Part shown: piece by piece, positions 7,473 through 18,279 of the stretch
Numbering within the stretch: the first letter of the stretch is position 1
Layout of the letters: each line of letters opens with the position of its first letter
NCBI GenBank assembly: GCA_029057785.1
Contig: JAIDZC010000042.1
Location: 1 to 43,835 of the forward strand
Length of the DNA stretch: 43,835 nucleotides
Direction of reading: 5' to 3'
DNA from: Anaeroplasmataceae bacterium
GTDB lineage: Bacteria > Bacillota_I > Bacilli_A > Acholeplasmatales > Anaeroplasmataceae
Made by a program: the position numbers and the translations under genes
Notes under the pieces: generated by a model
Told to the model about the DNA's origin: nothing
Database searches by the model: none
The model's input: only the letters and a program-made list of their open reading frames with translations

Positions 7473-9541
7473 TATTTCGCCTCCTTAAAAATATATATAC
7501 CTGCATCATCCAAAACATATTGATCTTGTTTAAGAGAAGATGCCTTATGACCATCAAATAGCATTTCACTATGATTTAACAAAAATGTATAAGATTCTTG
7601 TGTATTTTTCAATATAATTGTCAAACGATATTCTGTTCCATCTAAGCAATAACAAACTCTATGTTCATTAGATAATTCTTCAATAAAAATCATTTTTCGT
7701 TCTATATCACAAGGATTTTGCATACGGAATTCAGGATAATATCTACGAATTCTTAATAAGTCCTTTAATCCTTCAATGTCCTCATTAAATCTATTTCTTC
7801 TTGTATAATCAAAGTGATTGATAGATCCTTCCGATTTATAAGAATTTTCTACACCTTTTTTGGTACGATAAAATTCTTGCCCCGCATGAATAAATACCAT
7901 ACCTAAAGAAACTGCAATAATCTGTAAGGCAACTCTTCCACCACGTATAGCTGCTTCTTCACTAGCCCCTGCAGCATATACAGCGAAATCAAACAAAGTA
8001 TAATTATCGTGGCATTCTACATAATTTACACTTTGATTTGGGCTTTGAAATCTATAGCCATCCTGTAAACTACCTCCCATAAGATGGAAAATATCTTTTG
8101 GCTGTGCTTCTTGCCCAAAAGCATACCCTAAACAACGATTCCACTGACTTCCTTTAAAGGTATCTCGATATTTATCATTGAAAAATCCATAATTTGGTAG
8201 TTTATAAGAATTATAGGCATGAGGCCTATAGGCATCTGGTATTGTATTAGGCATATTCCAGCCTTCTCCATATAAGAGAATATTGGGATCAATTTCCTTT
8301 AATTTATGATGTGTAGCCTTTAAGGTTTCCATATCCAAAAGTCCCATCAAGTCAAAGCGAAAGCCTGATACTTGAAATATCTTTGTCCAGTAAACTAGAT
8401 TATCTACAATAAATCTTGAACACATTCTTTTTTCTGTTGCTAAATCATTGCCGCACCCAGATACATTTGTATAATTTCCATAGGCGTCCACTCTATAATA
8501 ATATCCTGGAACGAGCTTTTCAAATGGAAAATTCTTTCTATCATAGACATGATTAAAGACAACATCCATAACAACACGCATTCCTCTTTTGTGTGCTTCA
8601 TCAATCAAATGTAGATACTCATTTAAGCGGGAATAGGCGTCCTTAGGATCAAAGGAATACCAACCACTAGGAACAAAGTATTGTTCTGGATTATATCCCC
8701 AATTATAATATAAATCTCTTTTTTTATCATCTACTCCACCAAAATCAAAAACAGGCATAAGTTGAAGATGCGTAACACCTAAGGAAGAAATATAATTCAA
8801 TCCTTTATTCTCCTCTTCCTCCACTAAGCCGAGATATGTCCCCTTCAATTCATTAGTTAAATGACTTGTTAAATCTCTGATATGTGCCTCATAAACGACT
8901 GCATCTGTAGGTTGACCAGAAAAGTATGGCTTTTCATGTTGTATTTTATAGAGTTTATTTATATCAATAACATAATTAAATTCTCTGTTTTCACTGGCAG
9001 CTAGTCCATATGGATCTAATACTTTCTCATAGTAATCGAATATTTTGACATAATAGACATAGCATACACCATCTAAATCTCCATCTATGGTTGCTTCCCA
9101 TACTCCATGATTATGATAGTCAAGATCTTTTCTATCTAAGCTCCCGTCTGGATAGGATAAGCTGACATAAATGGCTTTAGCAACAGGACTCCAAACTCGA
9201 AAGGTTGTGGACTTCTTTGAGTAATCAAAGCCTAGTTTTCCATCATAAAAATATTCAGATTCAAACTCAGTTGTTCTTACGATACTTCCAGAGTACACAG
9301 GAACGTGATGCTTTAAATCATCTACTATAAAATAATTATGATGTAAAATCAGTTTTGTATTTACTCTCAAACTAATTTTAACCATATTATGTTCACTATT
9401 ACTATAATTAATACTTAATTCTTCTACAAATAAATCCTCATCATATAAATAAAAGTTCTTGGCTTTAAATCTATTTTTTCTTTGAACTAAGAACGTGATT
9501 TCATTGTAGTTATCAATAAATGCCATCATTGTATAACGCAT
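7472..9541 (-). CDS. pulA: Type I pullulanase / debranching enzyme, cytoplasmic (GH13)
   Basis: The protein is 689 residues. An N-terminal beta domain (about 1-95) is followed by a CBM48-like domain (about 100-185) and a GH13 (beta/alpha)8 barrel. The family signature YNWGYNP is at 279-285. GH13 region I is DVVFNH (326-331), region II GFRFDLMG with nucleophile Asp397, region III GEGW with acid Glu426, and region IV YVECHDN with Asp512. These match type I pullulanases that cut alpha-1,6 branches. There is no signal peptide, so it probably debranches glycogen or imported alpha-glucan fragments inside the cell. The ribosome site GAGGAA lies in the end of cca, three bases upstream, so it is cotranscribed. 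Confidence 0.93.
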   Translation of the reverse strand: MRYTMMAFIDNYNEITFLVQRKNRFKAKNFYLYDEDLFVEELSINYSNSEHNMVKISLRVNTKLILHHNYFIVDDLKHHVPVYSGSIVRTTEFESEYFYDGKLGFDYSKKSTTFRVWSPVAKAIYVSLSYPDGSLDRKDLDYHNHGVWEATIDGDLDGVCYVYYVKIFDYYEKVLDPYGLAASENREFNYVIDINKLYKIQHEKPYFSGQPTDAVVYEAHIRDLTSHLTNELKGTYLGLVEEEENKGLNYISSLGVTHLQLMPVFDFGGVDDKKRDLYYNWGYNPEQYFVPSGWYSFDPKDAYSRLNEYLHLIDEAHKRGMRVVMDVVFNHVYDRKNFPFEKLVPGYYYRVDAYGNYTNVSGCGNDLATEKRMCSRFIVDNLVYWTKIFQVSGFRFDLMGLLDMETLKATHHKLKEIDPNILLYGEGWNMPNTIPDAYRPHAYNSYKLPNYGFFNDKYRDTFKGSQWNRCLGYAFGQEAQPKDIFHLMGGSLQDGYRFQSPNQSVNYVECHDNYTLFDFAVYAAGASEEAAIRGGRVALQIIAVSLGMVFIHAGQEFYRTKKGVENSYKSEGSINHFDYTRRNRFNEDIEGLKDLLRIRRYYPEFRMQNPCDIERKMIFIEELSNEHRVCYCLDGTEYRLTIILKNTQESYTFLLNHSEMLFDGHKASSLKQDQYVLDDAGIYIFKEAK

Positions 9542-9544
9542 AGT

Positions 9545-10642
9545 TTATTCCTCTATTTCTAAACACTTTTGCAAAGCATCATTTTTATTTTCGACTTCAC
9601 CATTTAATATCAAGTTTTCTAAAAGCTTCGTAACCTTTCCTCTTTCTTTAGAAGCAACTCGGCTCCAATCAAAATCTATATCCTTAGAATTTTGAATAGG
9701 TAATGCTTTAATTCTTCTTTGAATATCTTCAACTAAAAGATTCGTTCCCTTTAATGCATTATAAAGTTCTACTGCTTCTTTCAACCATTTTAAGCTTCCA
9801 TAATATAAAGCTAGAGGATTAAAATCATTTCTAACCAAATAGGCAATGTCCTTTGCAAGCTTTATTTCTTGATTAGATATTTTTATGTTGGATGGTAAGA
9901 AATTGTGCTTACAAAAAAATAGTGCAAATATGTGCTTTGTATATTTTGTTTGATATGCTTCCTCACAAACCACCTGATAAAATGGAAATGCTCTAAATAT
10001 TTGATACTTGCTAATATATTTCAATCCAATAGGATAAGGATTACGAGCAATTTTTTCTATCATAGAAACTATATATTCTTCTTTAAGATAAGAAACATTG
10101 TCATAGACAAAACTTTTTAGAATATCATCATCTAAACAGTAATCAAAACGAGAAGCAAAATCTAACGCTCTTAGTACACGCAAGGCATCCTCATTAAAAC
10201 GAATTTTAGGATCTCCTATCATGCGAATTTTCTTGTTCTTTATATCCTCTATTCCATGATATAAATCCACAATCTTTCCTTCTCTATTCATCGCAAGAGC
10301 GTTCATCGTGAAATCTCGCCTAGATAAATCTTCTTCTAAAGTTTTTGCAGGAATACTTTGAGGATGTCTATGATCAATATAAGATACATCTCTTCGAAAC
10401 GTAGTCACCTCAAAGGTACACCCCTTATAGTGAATACGTGAACTTAGATAATTCTCTCCCTCCATTGAAACATCAGAAAAAATTTCTTTAATATCGCTAG
10501 GCTTGGCATTTGTCGTAAGATCAACATCTTTGATAGTGTCCTGTCTGATATAATCTCTAACCGCTCCACCTACAATATATGCTTCAAAGGAGTATTCATT
10601 CAATATATTTATAATTTCTAAGCCTAATTTCAATTTATCCAC
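9545..10642 (-). CDS. cca: CCA-adding tRNA nucleotidyltransferase
   Basis: The protein is 365 residues and a class II CCA enzyme or poly(A) polymerase-type nucleotidyltransferase that builds or repairs the tRNA 3' CCA end. The flexible loop and catalytic motifs are visible: GGAVRD (25-30), DVDLTT with metal-binding aspartates (39-44), the RRDFTMNALA motif near 108-117, and the neck region (RFNEDALRVLRALDFASRF). The start is GTG at 10642, with a GGTG ribosome site seven bases before it and almost no leader after the promoter. It heads a leftward run of six closely spaced genes. Some genomes split CCA addition between two enzymes, and that cannot be excluded here. Confidence 0.93.
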   Translation of the reverse strand: MDKLKLGLEIINILNEYSFEAYIVGGAVRDYIRQDTIKDVDLTTNAKPSDIKEIFSDVSMEGENYLSSRIHYKGCTFEVTTFRRDVSYIDHRHPQSIPAKTLEEDLSRRDFTMNALAMNREGKIVDLYHGIEDIKNKKIRMIGDPKIRFNEDALRVLRALDFASRFDYCLDDDILKSFVYDNVSYLKEEYIVSMIEKIARNPYPIGLKYISKYQIFRAFPFYQVVCEEAYQTKYTKHIFALFFCKHNFLPSNIKISNQEIKLAKDIAYLVRNDFNPLALYYGSLKWLKEAVELYNALKGTNLLVEDIQRRIKALPIQNSKDIDFDWSRVASKERGKVTKLLENLILNGEVENKNDALQKCLEIEE

Positions 10643-10659
10643 AAGTAAACACCAAATTA

Positions 10660-10711
10660 ATTATAAAACAAAACGAACCTATTTGCAAAGAAAAAATAAT
10701 CATTGTATAAT
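10660..10711. promoter_or_regulatory. Symmetric divergent promoter with one shared -35 (cca and yigZ)
   Basis: TTGCAA at 10683-10688 is its own reverse complement. Rightward, a 17-base spacer leads to TATAAT at 10706-10711 (yigZ). Leftward, a 17-base spacer leads to TATAAT on the minus strand (10660-10665; cca). Both -10 boxes are perfect and both spacers optimal. The expected start sites lie only about 10 bases from each start codon. Confidence 0.8.
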
Positions 10712-10727
10712 ATCTTTGGTGATATTT

Positions 10728-11357
10728 ATGAAATATATACAAGGAAAATGGGAAAATACGATAGTAATCCAAAAATCCAGATTTATTGCAGAGGCATATC
10801 GTGTGAACACTGTTGAAGAAATTGAAGAAATTTTGACTGCTATTCGTAAAAAATATTATGATGCAACACATCATTGTTTTGCCTATAGATTAAAGGATAA
10901 TATTCAAAAAATGAGTGATGACGGAGAACCAGCTAAAACTGCAGGAGCTCCTATACTAGATGTAATTTTAAAAAGAGATATCACAAATATTTTAGTTGTT
11001 GTTACTCGTTATTTTGGTGGAATTCTTTTAGGGGTAGGAGGCTTGGTAAGAGCCTATAGTGGAGCTGCCAGTGCTGTATTAGATCAAGCACCTTTATACA
11101 AGCTTTCTGAACAGAACAAATTCCAGCTGACTTGTAGCTATTCTTCCTATCAAACAATATTAAAAACAATGAAATATATACAAATAGAAAATACCTCATT
11201 TTTAACTGAGGTAACAATTCTAGGCTATTGTAAAAAAGAACTTTTTTCAAAACTGAAAGAGGATTGTTATACATATAAAATAGGAGATACACAAATTATG
11301 GATTTGGGCGTATTTCCAATCGAGGTTCCTGATGATGATGGTACTTTAATCGAGTAG
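10728..11357 (+). CDS. yigZ: YigZ/IMPACT family protein
   Basis: The protein is 209 residues, close to B. subtilis YvyE (about 217). The N-terminal UPF0029 core shows SRFIAEAYRVN, the HHCFAYRL segment, DDGEPAKTAGAPIL and TRYFGGILLGVGGLVRAYS, all typical of YigZ/IMPACT proteins. A ferredoxin-like C-terminal DUF1949 domain follows. The family is linked to translation control and may act on nucleotide or peptide substrates, but the molecular role is unsettled. The ATG at 10728 is chosen because GGTGA precedes it and the promoter -10 ends at 10711; an earlier in-frame ATG at 10683 would lie in the promoter. The 3' end overlaps the convergent spoIIID by 62 bases. Confidence 0.93.
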   Translation: MKYIQGKWENTIVIQKSRFIAEAYRVNTVEEIEEILTAIRKKYYDATHHCFAYRLKDNIQKMSDDGEPAKTAGAPILDVILKRDITNILVVVTRYFGGILLGVGGLVRAYSGAASAVLDQAPLYKLSEQNKFQLTCSYSSYQTILKTMKYIQIENTSFLTEVTILGYCKKELFSKLKEDCYTYKIGDTQIMDLGVFPIEVPDDDGTLIE

Positions 11358-11574
11358 CCTCTCCGCCACGTAAATGGCGGATTTTTTTATTATATTCTAA
11401 AAGCTCCTTAACCTCTTCATAAAGCAACGGATCAATTTTTTCTAGCTTAGTCGTTAAATCATGATGGACTGTTGATTTGGAATACCCTATTCTTTTAGCA
11501 ACCTCCCGAACTGTTCTTCTCCCCTCTAACATTAAATAGGCCATTTCTAATACCCGTGATTCATTTTCAATCAT
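11296..11574 (-). CDS. spoIIID: Sporulation transcriptional regulator SpoIIID
   Basis: The protein is 92 residues, the usual size. It holds the SpoIIID helix-turn-helix (RTVREVAKRIGYSKSTVHHD) and the family signature NKKIRHLRGGEATRLKY, which binds DNA with a basic C-terminal helix. In Bacillus, SpoIIID acts in the mother cell to switch on sigK and tune sigma-E genes. The ATG at 11574 has AGGTGA six bases upstream. The gene sits downstream of spoIIQ in the same order as B. subtilis. The last codons extend into the convergent yigZ gene, giving a histidine/proline tail (YHHHQEPRLEIRPNP) that differs from the usual acidic end. A mother-cell promoter is expected upstream, but I could not read one confidently. 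Confidence 0.95.
   Translation of the reverse strand: MIENESRVLEMAYLMLEGRRTVREVAKRIGYSKSTVHHDLTTKLEKIDPLLYEEVKELLEYNKKIRHLRGGEATRLKYHHHQEPRLEIRPNP
11363..11387 (+). terminator. yigZ terminator embedded in spoIIID coding sequence
   Basis: The stem CCGCCA/TGGCGG with a 6-base loop and a run of seven T lies six bases past the yigZ stop. On the other strand the same bases encode the conserved HLRGGE core of SpoIIID. Confidence 0.85.
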
Positions 11575-11627
11575 TGTTCTTCACCTAGTATTAGATATGC
11601 TGAATTATTCTTTTTTATGTTTCAGAA

Positions 11628-11652
11628 AAAAGAAAAGGCACTCTTGTGCCTT
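11628..11652 (-). terminator. Terminator after spoIIQ
   Basis: On the minus strand AAGGCAC/GTGCCTT (11635-11652) forms a 7-bp stem followed by TTCTTTTTT, just past the stop at 11663. It separates spoIIQ from spoIIID. Confidence 0.8.
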
Positions 11653-11662
11653 ATCCTTGGTA

Positions 11663-12355
11663 TTACTTACCTGTTTGTACTTCAGACAATTCTTTACCGA
11701 ATACTGTTGTTGGATTTACATATGCATTGTTGACCTTAACTTCAAGATGTACATGTACTCCAGCTTCAACGTCAGCTAGGGATGTTGATGCCTTACCGAT
11801 AACTTGTCCTACCTTTACAGTGTCGTTTACCTTTACGCTTACATTGCTTAAGGAGGAATAAATACTTACTACGTCATCAGCATGTTGAATCGTCACGCAA
11901 ACACCGTCTAGTTCATCCTCTTCTACAGATGTAACCTTGCCATCGTAAATTGAACAGACATCAAAAACGCTATTATCGGATTTTGCATAGCTAATTCCTT
12001 TAGACTCTACAAAGTATCCACCTACAGTAATGATTGCATCTTCTAGTTCTTCATCAGATAATGCTAAATCAAAGAAGATTCTTACAACTTCACATTCGCC
12101 TTGAACAGGAACAGCAAACTTAACCTTTGGTTGTTGTACAACTGGATTATCTGGAGTTGGATCATCATCACCTGGGTTAATTGTTGGTGTATCCCCATTT
12201 CCTGGATTTTGAATAGGATCATCATTTGATACAGGAGTATCATTTAAAGCAAGTGAAGCAATAGTAATTACTGTTGCAAATACTACAACAACTACCGCGA
12301 TGAATACTAATAATTCCTTCTTGTCTATGAAAAATCTCTTAATTTTGTCTTTCAT
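11663..12355 (-). CDS. spoIIQ: SpoIIQ-like forespore protein with degenerate M23 domain
   Basis: The protein is 230 residues from the ATG at 12355, preceded by GAGGTG; a GTG nine bases earlier overlaps that ribosome site. One membrane helix lies near residues 12-37 (numbering from the ATG), followed by an Asp/Pro/Asn-rich linker and an M23/LytM domain. The second zinc motif is kept as HVH in AGVHVHLEV, but the first motif reads ESKGISY, with Ser where the His and Asp ligands should be. B. subtilis SpoIIQ is also degenerate there, and acts with SpoIIIAH as a channel and zipper between forespore and mother cell. The neighbours (atp operon, DUF1146, spoIIID) match the Bacillus spoIIQ locus. Active peptidase function is unlikely. 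Confidence 0.85.
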   Translation of the reverse strand: MKDKIKRFFIDKKELLVFIAVVVVVFATVITIASLALNDTPVSNDDPIQNPGNGDTPTINPGDDDPTPDNPVVQQPKVKFAVPVQGECEVVRIFFDLALSDEELEDAIITVGGYFVESKGISYAKSDNSVFDVCSIYDGKVTSVEEDELDGVCVTIQHADDVVSIYSSLSNVSVKVNDTVKVGQVIGKASTSLADVEAGVHVHLEVKVNNAYVNPTTVFGKELSEVQTGK

Positions 12356-12372
12356 TTCTTTCACCTCACTTG

Positions 12373-12402
12373 TAGTATGGTCTACTCCCTAGGAGGTTAT
12401 AC
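12373..12402 (-). promoter_or_regulatory. Forespore (sigma-F/sigma-G type) promoter of spoIIQ
   Basis: On the minus strand GTATA (12398-12402), a 15-base spacer and GACCATACTA (12373-12382) match 9 of 10 bases of the Bacillus sigma-F -10. The embedded CATACTA is also a good sigma-G -10 at 18 bases from GTATA. It lies about 10 bases before the ribosome site. Confidence 0.7.
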
Positions 12403-12419
12403 AAAGAAATTAAAAAAAA

Positions 12420-12623
12420 TTAAAATTTAAATAAATTAACTAAATAATTCAATCCATAAGTAATTAAAAATGCAATTACAAAGGATAGAATAAAATAAGC
12501 AAGTCGTATATGAACAATTTTCCCTTTCTTAAAGCATTCTTCTAATCTTGATGCTTGTAGCACTAAAAAGGTTACTACAAAAAATATACAAAAGCCTACT
12601 GAAAAGATTACTCCTTCAATCAT
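12420..12623 (-). CDS. DUF1146 (YwzB-like) small membrane protein
   Basis: The protein is 67 residues with two membrane helices (about 4-24 and 42-64) around a short charged loop (ASRLEECFKKGKIVHIRL). Size, topology and location directly after atpC match B. subtilis YwzB and the DUF1146 family, whose function is unknown. The ribosome site AAAGGAG precedes the ATG. A terminator stands between atpC and this gene, so expression needs read-through or an unseen promoter. B. subtilis has ywmB, murAA and spoIID between ywzB and spoIIQ; none are here. Confidence 0.8.
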   Translation of the reverse strand: MIEGVIFSVGFCIFFVVTFLVLQASRLEECFKKGKIVHIRLAYFILSFVIAFLITYGLNYLVNLFKF

Positions 12624-12644
12624 TAATAAAACTCCTTTCTAGCG

Positions 12645-12669
12645 AAAAAAGAACTCTGCTTGAGTTCTT

Positions 12670-12672
<3 letters not shown>
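12645..12672 (-). terminator. Terminator of the ATP synthase operon
   Basis: AAAGAACTC/GAGTTCTTT (12648-12656 and 12662-12670) forms a 9-bp stem followed on the minus strand by a T-run. The stem begins inside the atpC stop codon. Confidence 0.85.
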
Positions 12673-15340
<2,668 letters not shown>

Positions 15341-15352
15341 TGTCTCACCTAC

Positions 15353-16858
15353 TTAAAAATTTTTAACAAACTCAGTTAAATAAGCATCCAGTTTTTCCTT
15401 TTCTGGTAACACCTTATTTCTTTGAATAAAGCTTGCAATCTCTTTTCCGGCTTCATTCACCTTTAAATCTAAATATAATTGATCTTCAAAGTGTGCTAAA
15501 TCCTCAACTGCAATTTGATCCAATAAACCACTCGTTAAGCAATATAAAATAATCGCCTCTTCTTCCATTGCTAAAGTCTTATGTAGACCCTGCTTCAAGA
15601 TTTCTTGAGTTCTCTTACCACGGTCAAGTCTTGCCTTAGTTGAAGCATCCAAATCAGAACCAAACTGTGTAAAGGCTTCAAGCTCTCTATAAGAAGCTAA
15701 ATCTAGACGAAGTGTACCTGACACCTTCTTAATTGCCTTTGTCTGAGCTGCTCCACCAACACGGGATACAGAAAGACCAGGATTAATTGCTGGACGAATT
15801 CCCTTGTAGAAATAGTCTGACTGCAAGAAGATTTGTCCATCTGTGATAGAGATAACATTTGTTGGAATATAAGCTGAGATATCTCCAGCCTGTGTTTCAA
15901 TAATTGGAAGTGCTGTAATACTTCCTCCACCTAACTTATCAGACAATTTTGCTGCACGCTCTAAAAGTCTTGAATGTAGATAGAAAACATCTCCTGGATA
16001 AGCTTCTCTTCCTGGTGGTCTATGTAATAATAATGACATCTCACGATAAGCAACTGCATGCTTAGATAAATCATCATAAACGATTAAAACATCCTTACCC
16101 TGAAACATAAAGTATTCCGCTAAGGAAACACCAGCATATGGTGCTAAATATAGTAATGGTGCTGGGTTAGAAGCAGATGCAGATACAATGATAGAATACT
16201 TCATTGCGTTATGACTCTTTAGTGTTTCATAGACATTAGAAACTGTAGATTCCTTTTGTCCAATCGCAACATAAATACATATTACATCTTGTCCTGCCTG
16301 ATTTAAAATGGTATCAATAGCAATTGCTGTTTTTCCTGTTTGACGGTCACCAATGATTAGCTCTCTTTGACCACGACCAATAGGTACTAATGCATCTAGT
16401 ACTTTAATACCTGTTTGAAGTGGTGTATTTACACTACTACGGTCCATAACACCTGTAGCCTTTACCTCAATAGGTCTCGTCTTGGTAGCACGAATTGCAC
16501 CATTGCCATCTAAAGGTTGTCCTAATGGATTGATAACACGACCTATGAATTCTTCACCAACAGGAATCTCTAATACTCTACCGCTACATTTTACAATGTC
16601 GCCTTCCTTAATCTTAGAGGAATCTCCTAGAAGAATAACACCAACGCTATCCTTTCTTAGGTCCTGAACCATACCATATACATCATTCGGGAAGATTAAA
16701 AGCTCAGATGACATTGCATTATCTAGTCCATATACTACGGCAATACCATCACCAACTTCTACCACACGACCAACATTTTCTGTATAAATCTGTTCTTTAT
16801 AAGCCTTAATCTGTTCTTTGATTAGGCTTGATATTTCAGATAAATTAATATTTGGCAT
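15353..16858 (-). CDS. atpA: ATP synthase alpha subunit
   Basis: The protein is 501 residues, the usual length, and the non-catalytic nucleotide-binding F1 subunit. Walker A is GDRQTGKT near 169-176. The arginine-finger region lies in the [20 protein letters not shown] to [10 protein letters not shown] segment. The N-terminal barrel ([22 protein letters not shown]) and the C-terminal helical domain are complete. It lies 14 bases after atpH. Confidence 0.98.
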   Translation of the reverse strand: MPNINLSEISSLIKEQIKAYKEQIYTENVGRVVEVGDGIAVVYGLDNAMSSELLIFPNDVYGMVQDLRKDSVGVILLGDSSKIKEGDIVKCSGRVLEIPVGEEFIGRVINPLGQPLDGNGAIRATKTRPIEVKATGVMDRSSVNTPLQTGIKVLDALVPIGRGQRELIIGDRQTGKTAIAIDTILNQAGQDVICIYVAIGQKESTVSNVYETLKSHNAMKYSIIVSASASNPAPLLYLAPYAGVSLAEYFMFQGKDVLIVYDDLSKHAVAYREMSLLLHRPPGREAYPGDVFYLHSRLLERAAKLSDKLGGGSITALPIIETQAGDISAYIPTNVISITDGQIFLQSDYFYKGIRPAINPGLSVSRVGGAAQTKAIKKVSGTLRLDLASYRELEAFTQFGSDLDASTKARLDRGKRTQEILKQGLHKTLAMEEEAIILYCLTSGLLDQIAVEDLAHFEDQLYLDLKVNEAGKEIASFIQRNKVLPEKEKLDAYLTEFVKNF

Positions 16859-16872
16859 ATATTTATCCTTTC

Positions 16873-17391
16873 CTATAGTGAATTCTTTAATTTTGTCAAC
16901 CTATTTTTCAAACTCATATCTAGGCTTTCTCCATTACAGATGATTTGTAGACCTGACAAAATTTTAGGATTCACTGTATTTTCTATTTTAAGCTTTTTGT
17001 TTGGATAACGCTGTTCTAAGCTCTTTGTGACTTCATTAAGTCTTTCCTTAGAAAGCTTTTCCGAACTAATCACTTCTATTTTCAATATAGAATTATAATC
17101 GCTTAACATTTGATTATATTCTTCTGTAATTTGTTCAATTAAAACAAATCGATCATTTTTAACAAGTACACACAAAAACTCTTTAAAGGTAGCATCCATA
17201 CTATTGAAAACAGTATGAACCATCTTTAGCTTTTCATTAATATCAACTAAAGGAGAAGCTAACATCTTATAAAAATCCTTGTTTGCACTCATCACATCTA
17301 AAATTCCATTTAAGGAATCTAAAAATAGCTCTGTCTTTTTTTCTTCTATAGCTAATTCAAATAATGCTTTGGCATATTCATATTCAACCAT
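16873..17391 (-). CDS. atpH: ATP synthase delta subunit
   Basis: The protein is 172 residues. The N-terminal six-helix domain ([20 protein letters not shown]) caps F1, and the C-terminal part ([28 protein letters not shown]) shows the conserved OSCP/delta ending. It joins the b-subunit stalk to the alpha subunits. The gene follows atpF by two bases. Confidence 0.95.
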   Translation of the reverse strand: MVEYEYAKALFELAIEEKKTELFLDSLNGILDVMSANKDFYKMLASPLVDINEKLKMVHTVFNSMDATFKEFLCVLVKNDRFVLIEQITEEYNQMLSDYNSILKIEVISSEKLSKERLNEVTKSLEQRYPNKKLKIENTVNPKILSGLQIICNGESLDMSLKNRLTKLKNSL

Positions 17392-17393
17392 GC

Positions 17394-17939
17394 TTATGCC
17401 CCCTTCAAAATCTCATCAACAACATCCATATATTTGTCTTGATCGATTTCTTTTGCTACAATCTTCTCTGCAGCAGCAAAGGCAATATCAACAATTTCCT
17501 TACGAATTTCTTTTTGCATATTATTCTTTTCTTGTTCTAATTCCATCTCTAGATTTTCTAAGCGCTGCTTTGCCTCTTGTTTTGCTTCGCTGATAATCTG
17601 TTCTCTTTTAATATTTCCATCTTTTTCAGCCTTAGCTAAAATATCTTGAACCGAAGCCTTTGCCTTTGCAAGTTCATCTGCTAGTTCTTCTTCTAAAGCC
17701 TTAGCATTTTCCTTAGAGTTTTTTGCATCCTCTAATGCTTGATCTATGGCTTGTCTTCTAGTCTCTAAAATATGTGTAATAGGCTTCCATAAAAAGACAC
17801 GAATCACAACAAATAAAAGAATTGTTGCACATAGCTGAATGAGTAAATCACGAATATCAGAGCCTGTAACCTTTAAATCCTTTAAAGGTCCTAAACAACT
17901 ATTGACTGCTTCAGCAATCTTTTCTAATATCTCATTCAT
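17394..17939 (-). CDS. atpF: ATP synthase b subunit
   Basis: The protein is 181 residues. A single membrane helix (about 28-48, IRDLLIQLCATILLFVVIRV) is followed by a long Ala/Glu/Lys-rich helix that dimerises as the peripheral stalk (ALEDAKNSKENAKALEEELA, EAKQRLENLE). The ATG at 17939 lacks a clear ribosome site (CTTAAGAACA precedes it), and a perfect hairpin lies just upstream. This may keep b synthesis low compared with the c subunit encoded immediately before it. Confidence 0.95.
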   Translation of the reverse strand: MNEILEKIAEAVNSCLGPLKDLKVTGSDIRDLLIQLCATILLFVVIRVFLWKPITHILETRRQAIDQALEDAKNSKENAKALEEELADELAKAKASVQDILAKAEKDGNIKREQIISEAKQEAKQRLENLEMELEQEKNNMQKEIRKEIVDIAFAAAEKIVAKEIDQDKYMDVVDEILKGA

Positions 17940-17949
17940 TGTTCTTAAG

Positions 17950-17967
17950 CATTGTCAGTTGACAATG
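17950..17967 (-). promoter_or_regulatory. Intercistronic hairpin between atpE and atpF
   Basis: CATTGTCA and TGACAATG form a perfect 8-bp palindrome separated by two bases, in the 43-base gap between atpE and atpF and about 10 bases before the atpF start. There is no T-run, so termination is unlikely. It could stabilise the atpE message or reduce atpF initiation. Confidence 0.6.
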
Positions 17968-17982
17968 TTCCTTTCTTTTATT

Positions 17983-18267
17983 TTACTTACCCAATAACAT
18001 TAACGCAATAATAAAGCCATAAAGACCTGTTGTTTCTGAAACTGCTTGTCCAATAAGCATTGTAATTGTAATCTTACCTGAAGCCTCTGGTTGACGGCCA
18101 ATAGCCTCTACTGCCTTTGCAGCAACACTACCTTCACCTAGGGCTGCACCAATACCTGTAAATACGGCAATTGCGGCTCCAATATATGCCATACCGCTCT
18201 TGAAAAATTCATTGTAAGTTCCAGCTGTTTCTGCTAATAAATTTGAAATAAATGTTAAAATTTGCAT
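17983..18267 (-). CDS. atpE: ATP synthase c subunit, two-carboxylate Na+-type site
   Basis: The protein is 94 residues, two membrane helices joined by the conserved RQPEA loop (58-62). Helix 2 carries the ion-binding Glu78 with Thr79, Thr80 and Tyr83 (GQAVSETTGLYG). Helix 1 has Glu45 (ALGEGSVAAK) where the Na+ enzyme of Ilyobacter has Gln32. The 33-residue spacing between Glu45 and Glu78 equals the 32/65 spacing of that family. The Glu/Glu pair with Ser/Thr and Tyr matches the two-carboxylate Na+ rotor described in Fusobacterium. Na+ coupling is therefore predicted rather than shown. The N-terminus is about 13 residues longer than in Ilyobacter. Confidence 0.95.
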   Translation of the reverse strand: MQILTFISNLLAETAGTYNEFFKSGMAYIGAAIAVFTGIGAALGEGSVAAKAVEAIGRQPEASGKITITMLIGQAVSETTGLYGFIIALMLLGK

Positions 18268-18279
18268 CTTCTTTTCTCC

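Noticed and set aside
11663-12355. Active M23 endopeptidase
   Set aside because: The first zinc motif has Ser in place of its His and Asp ligands, as in Bacillus SpoIIQ.
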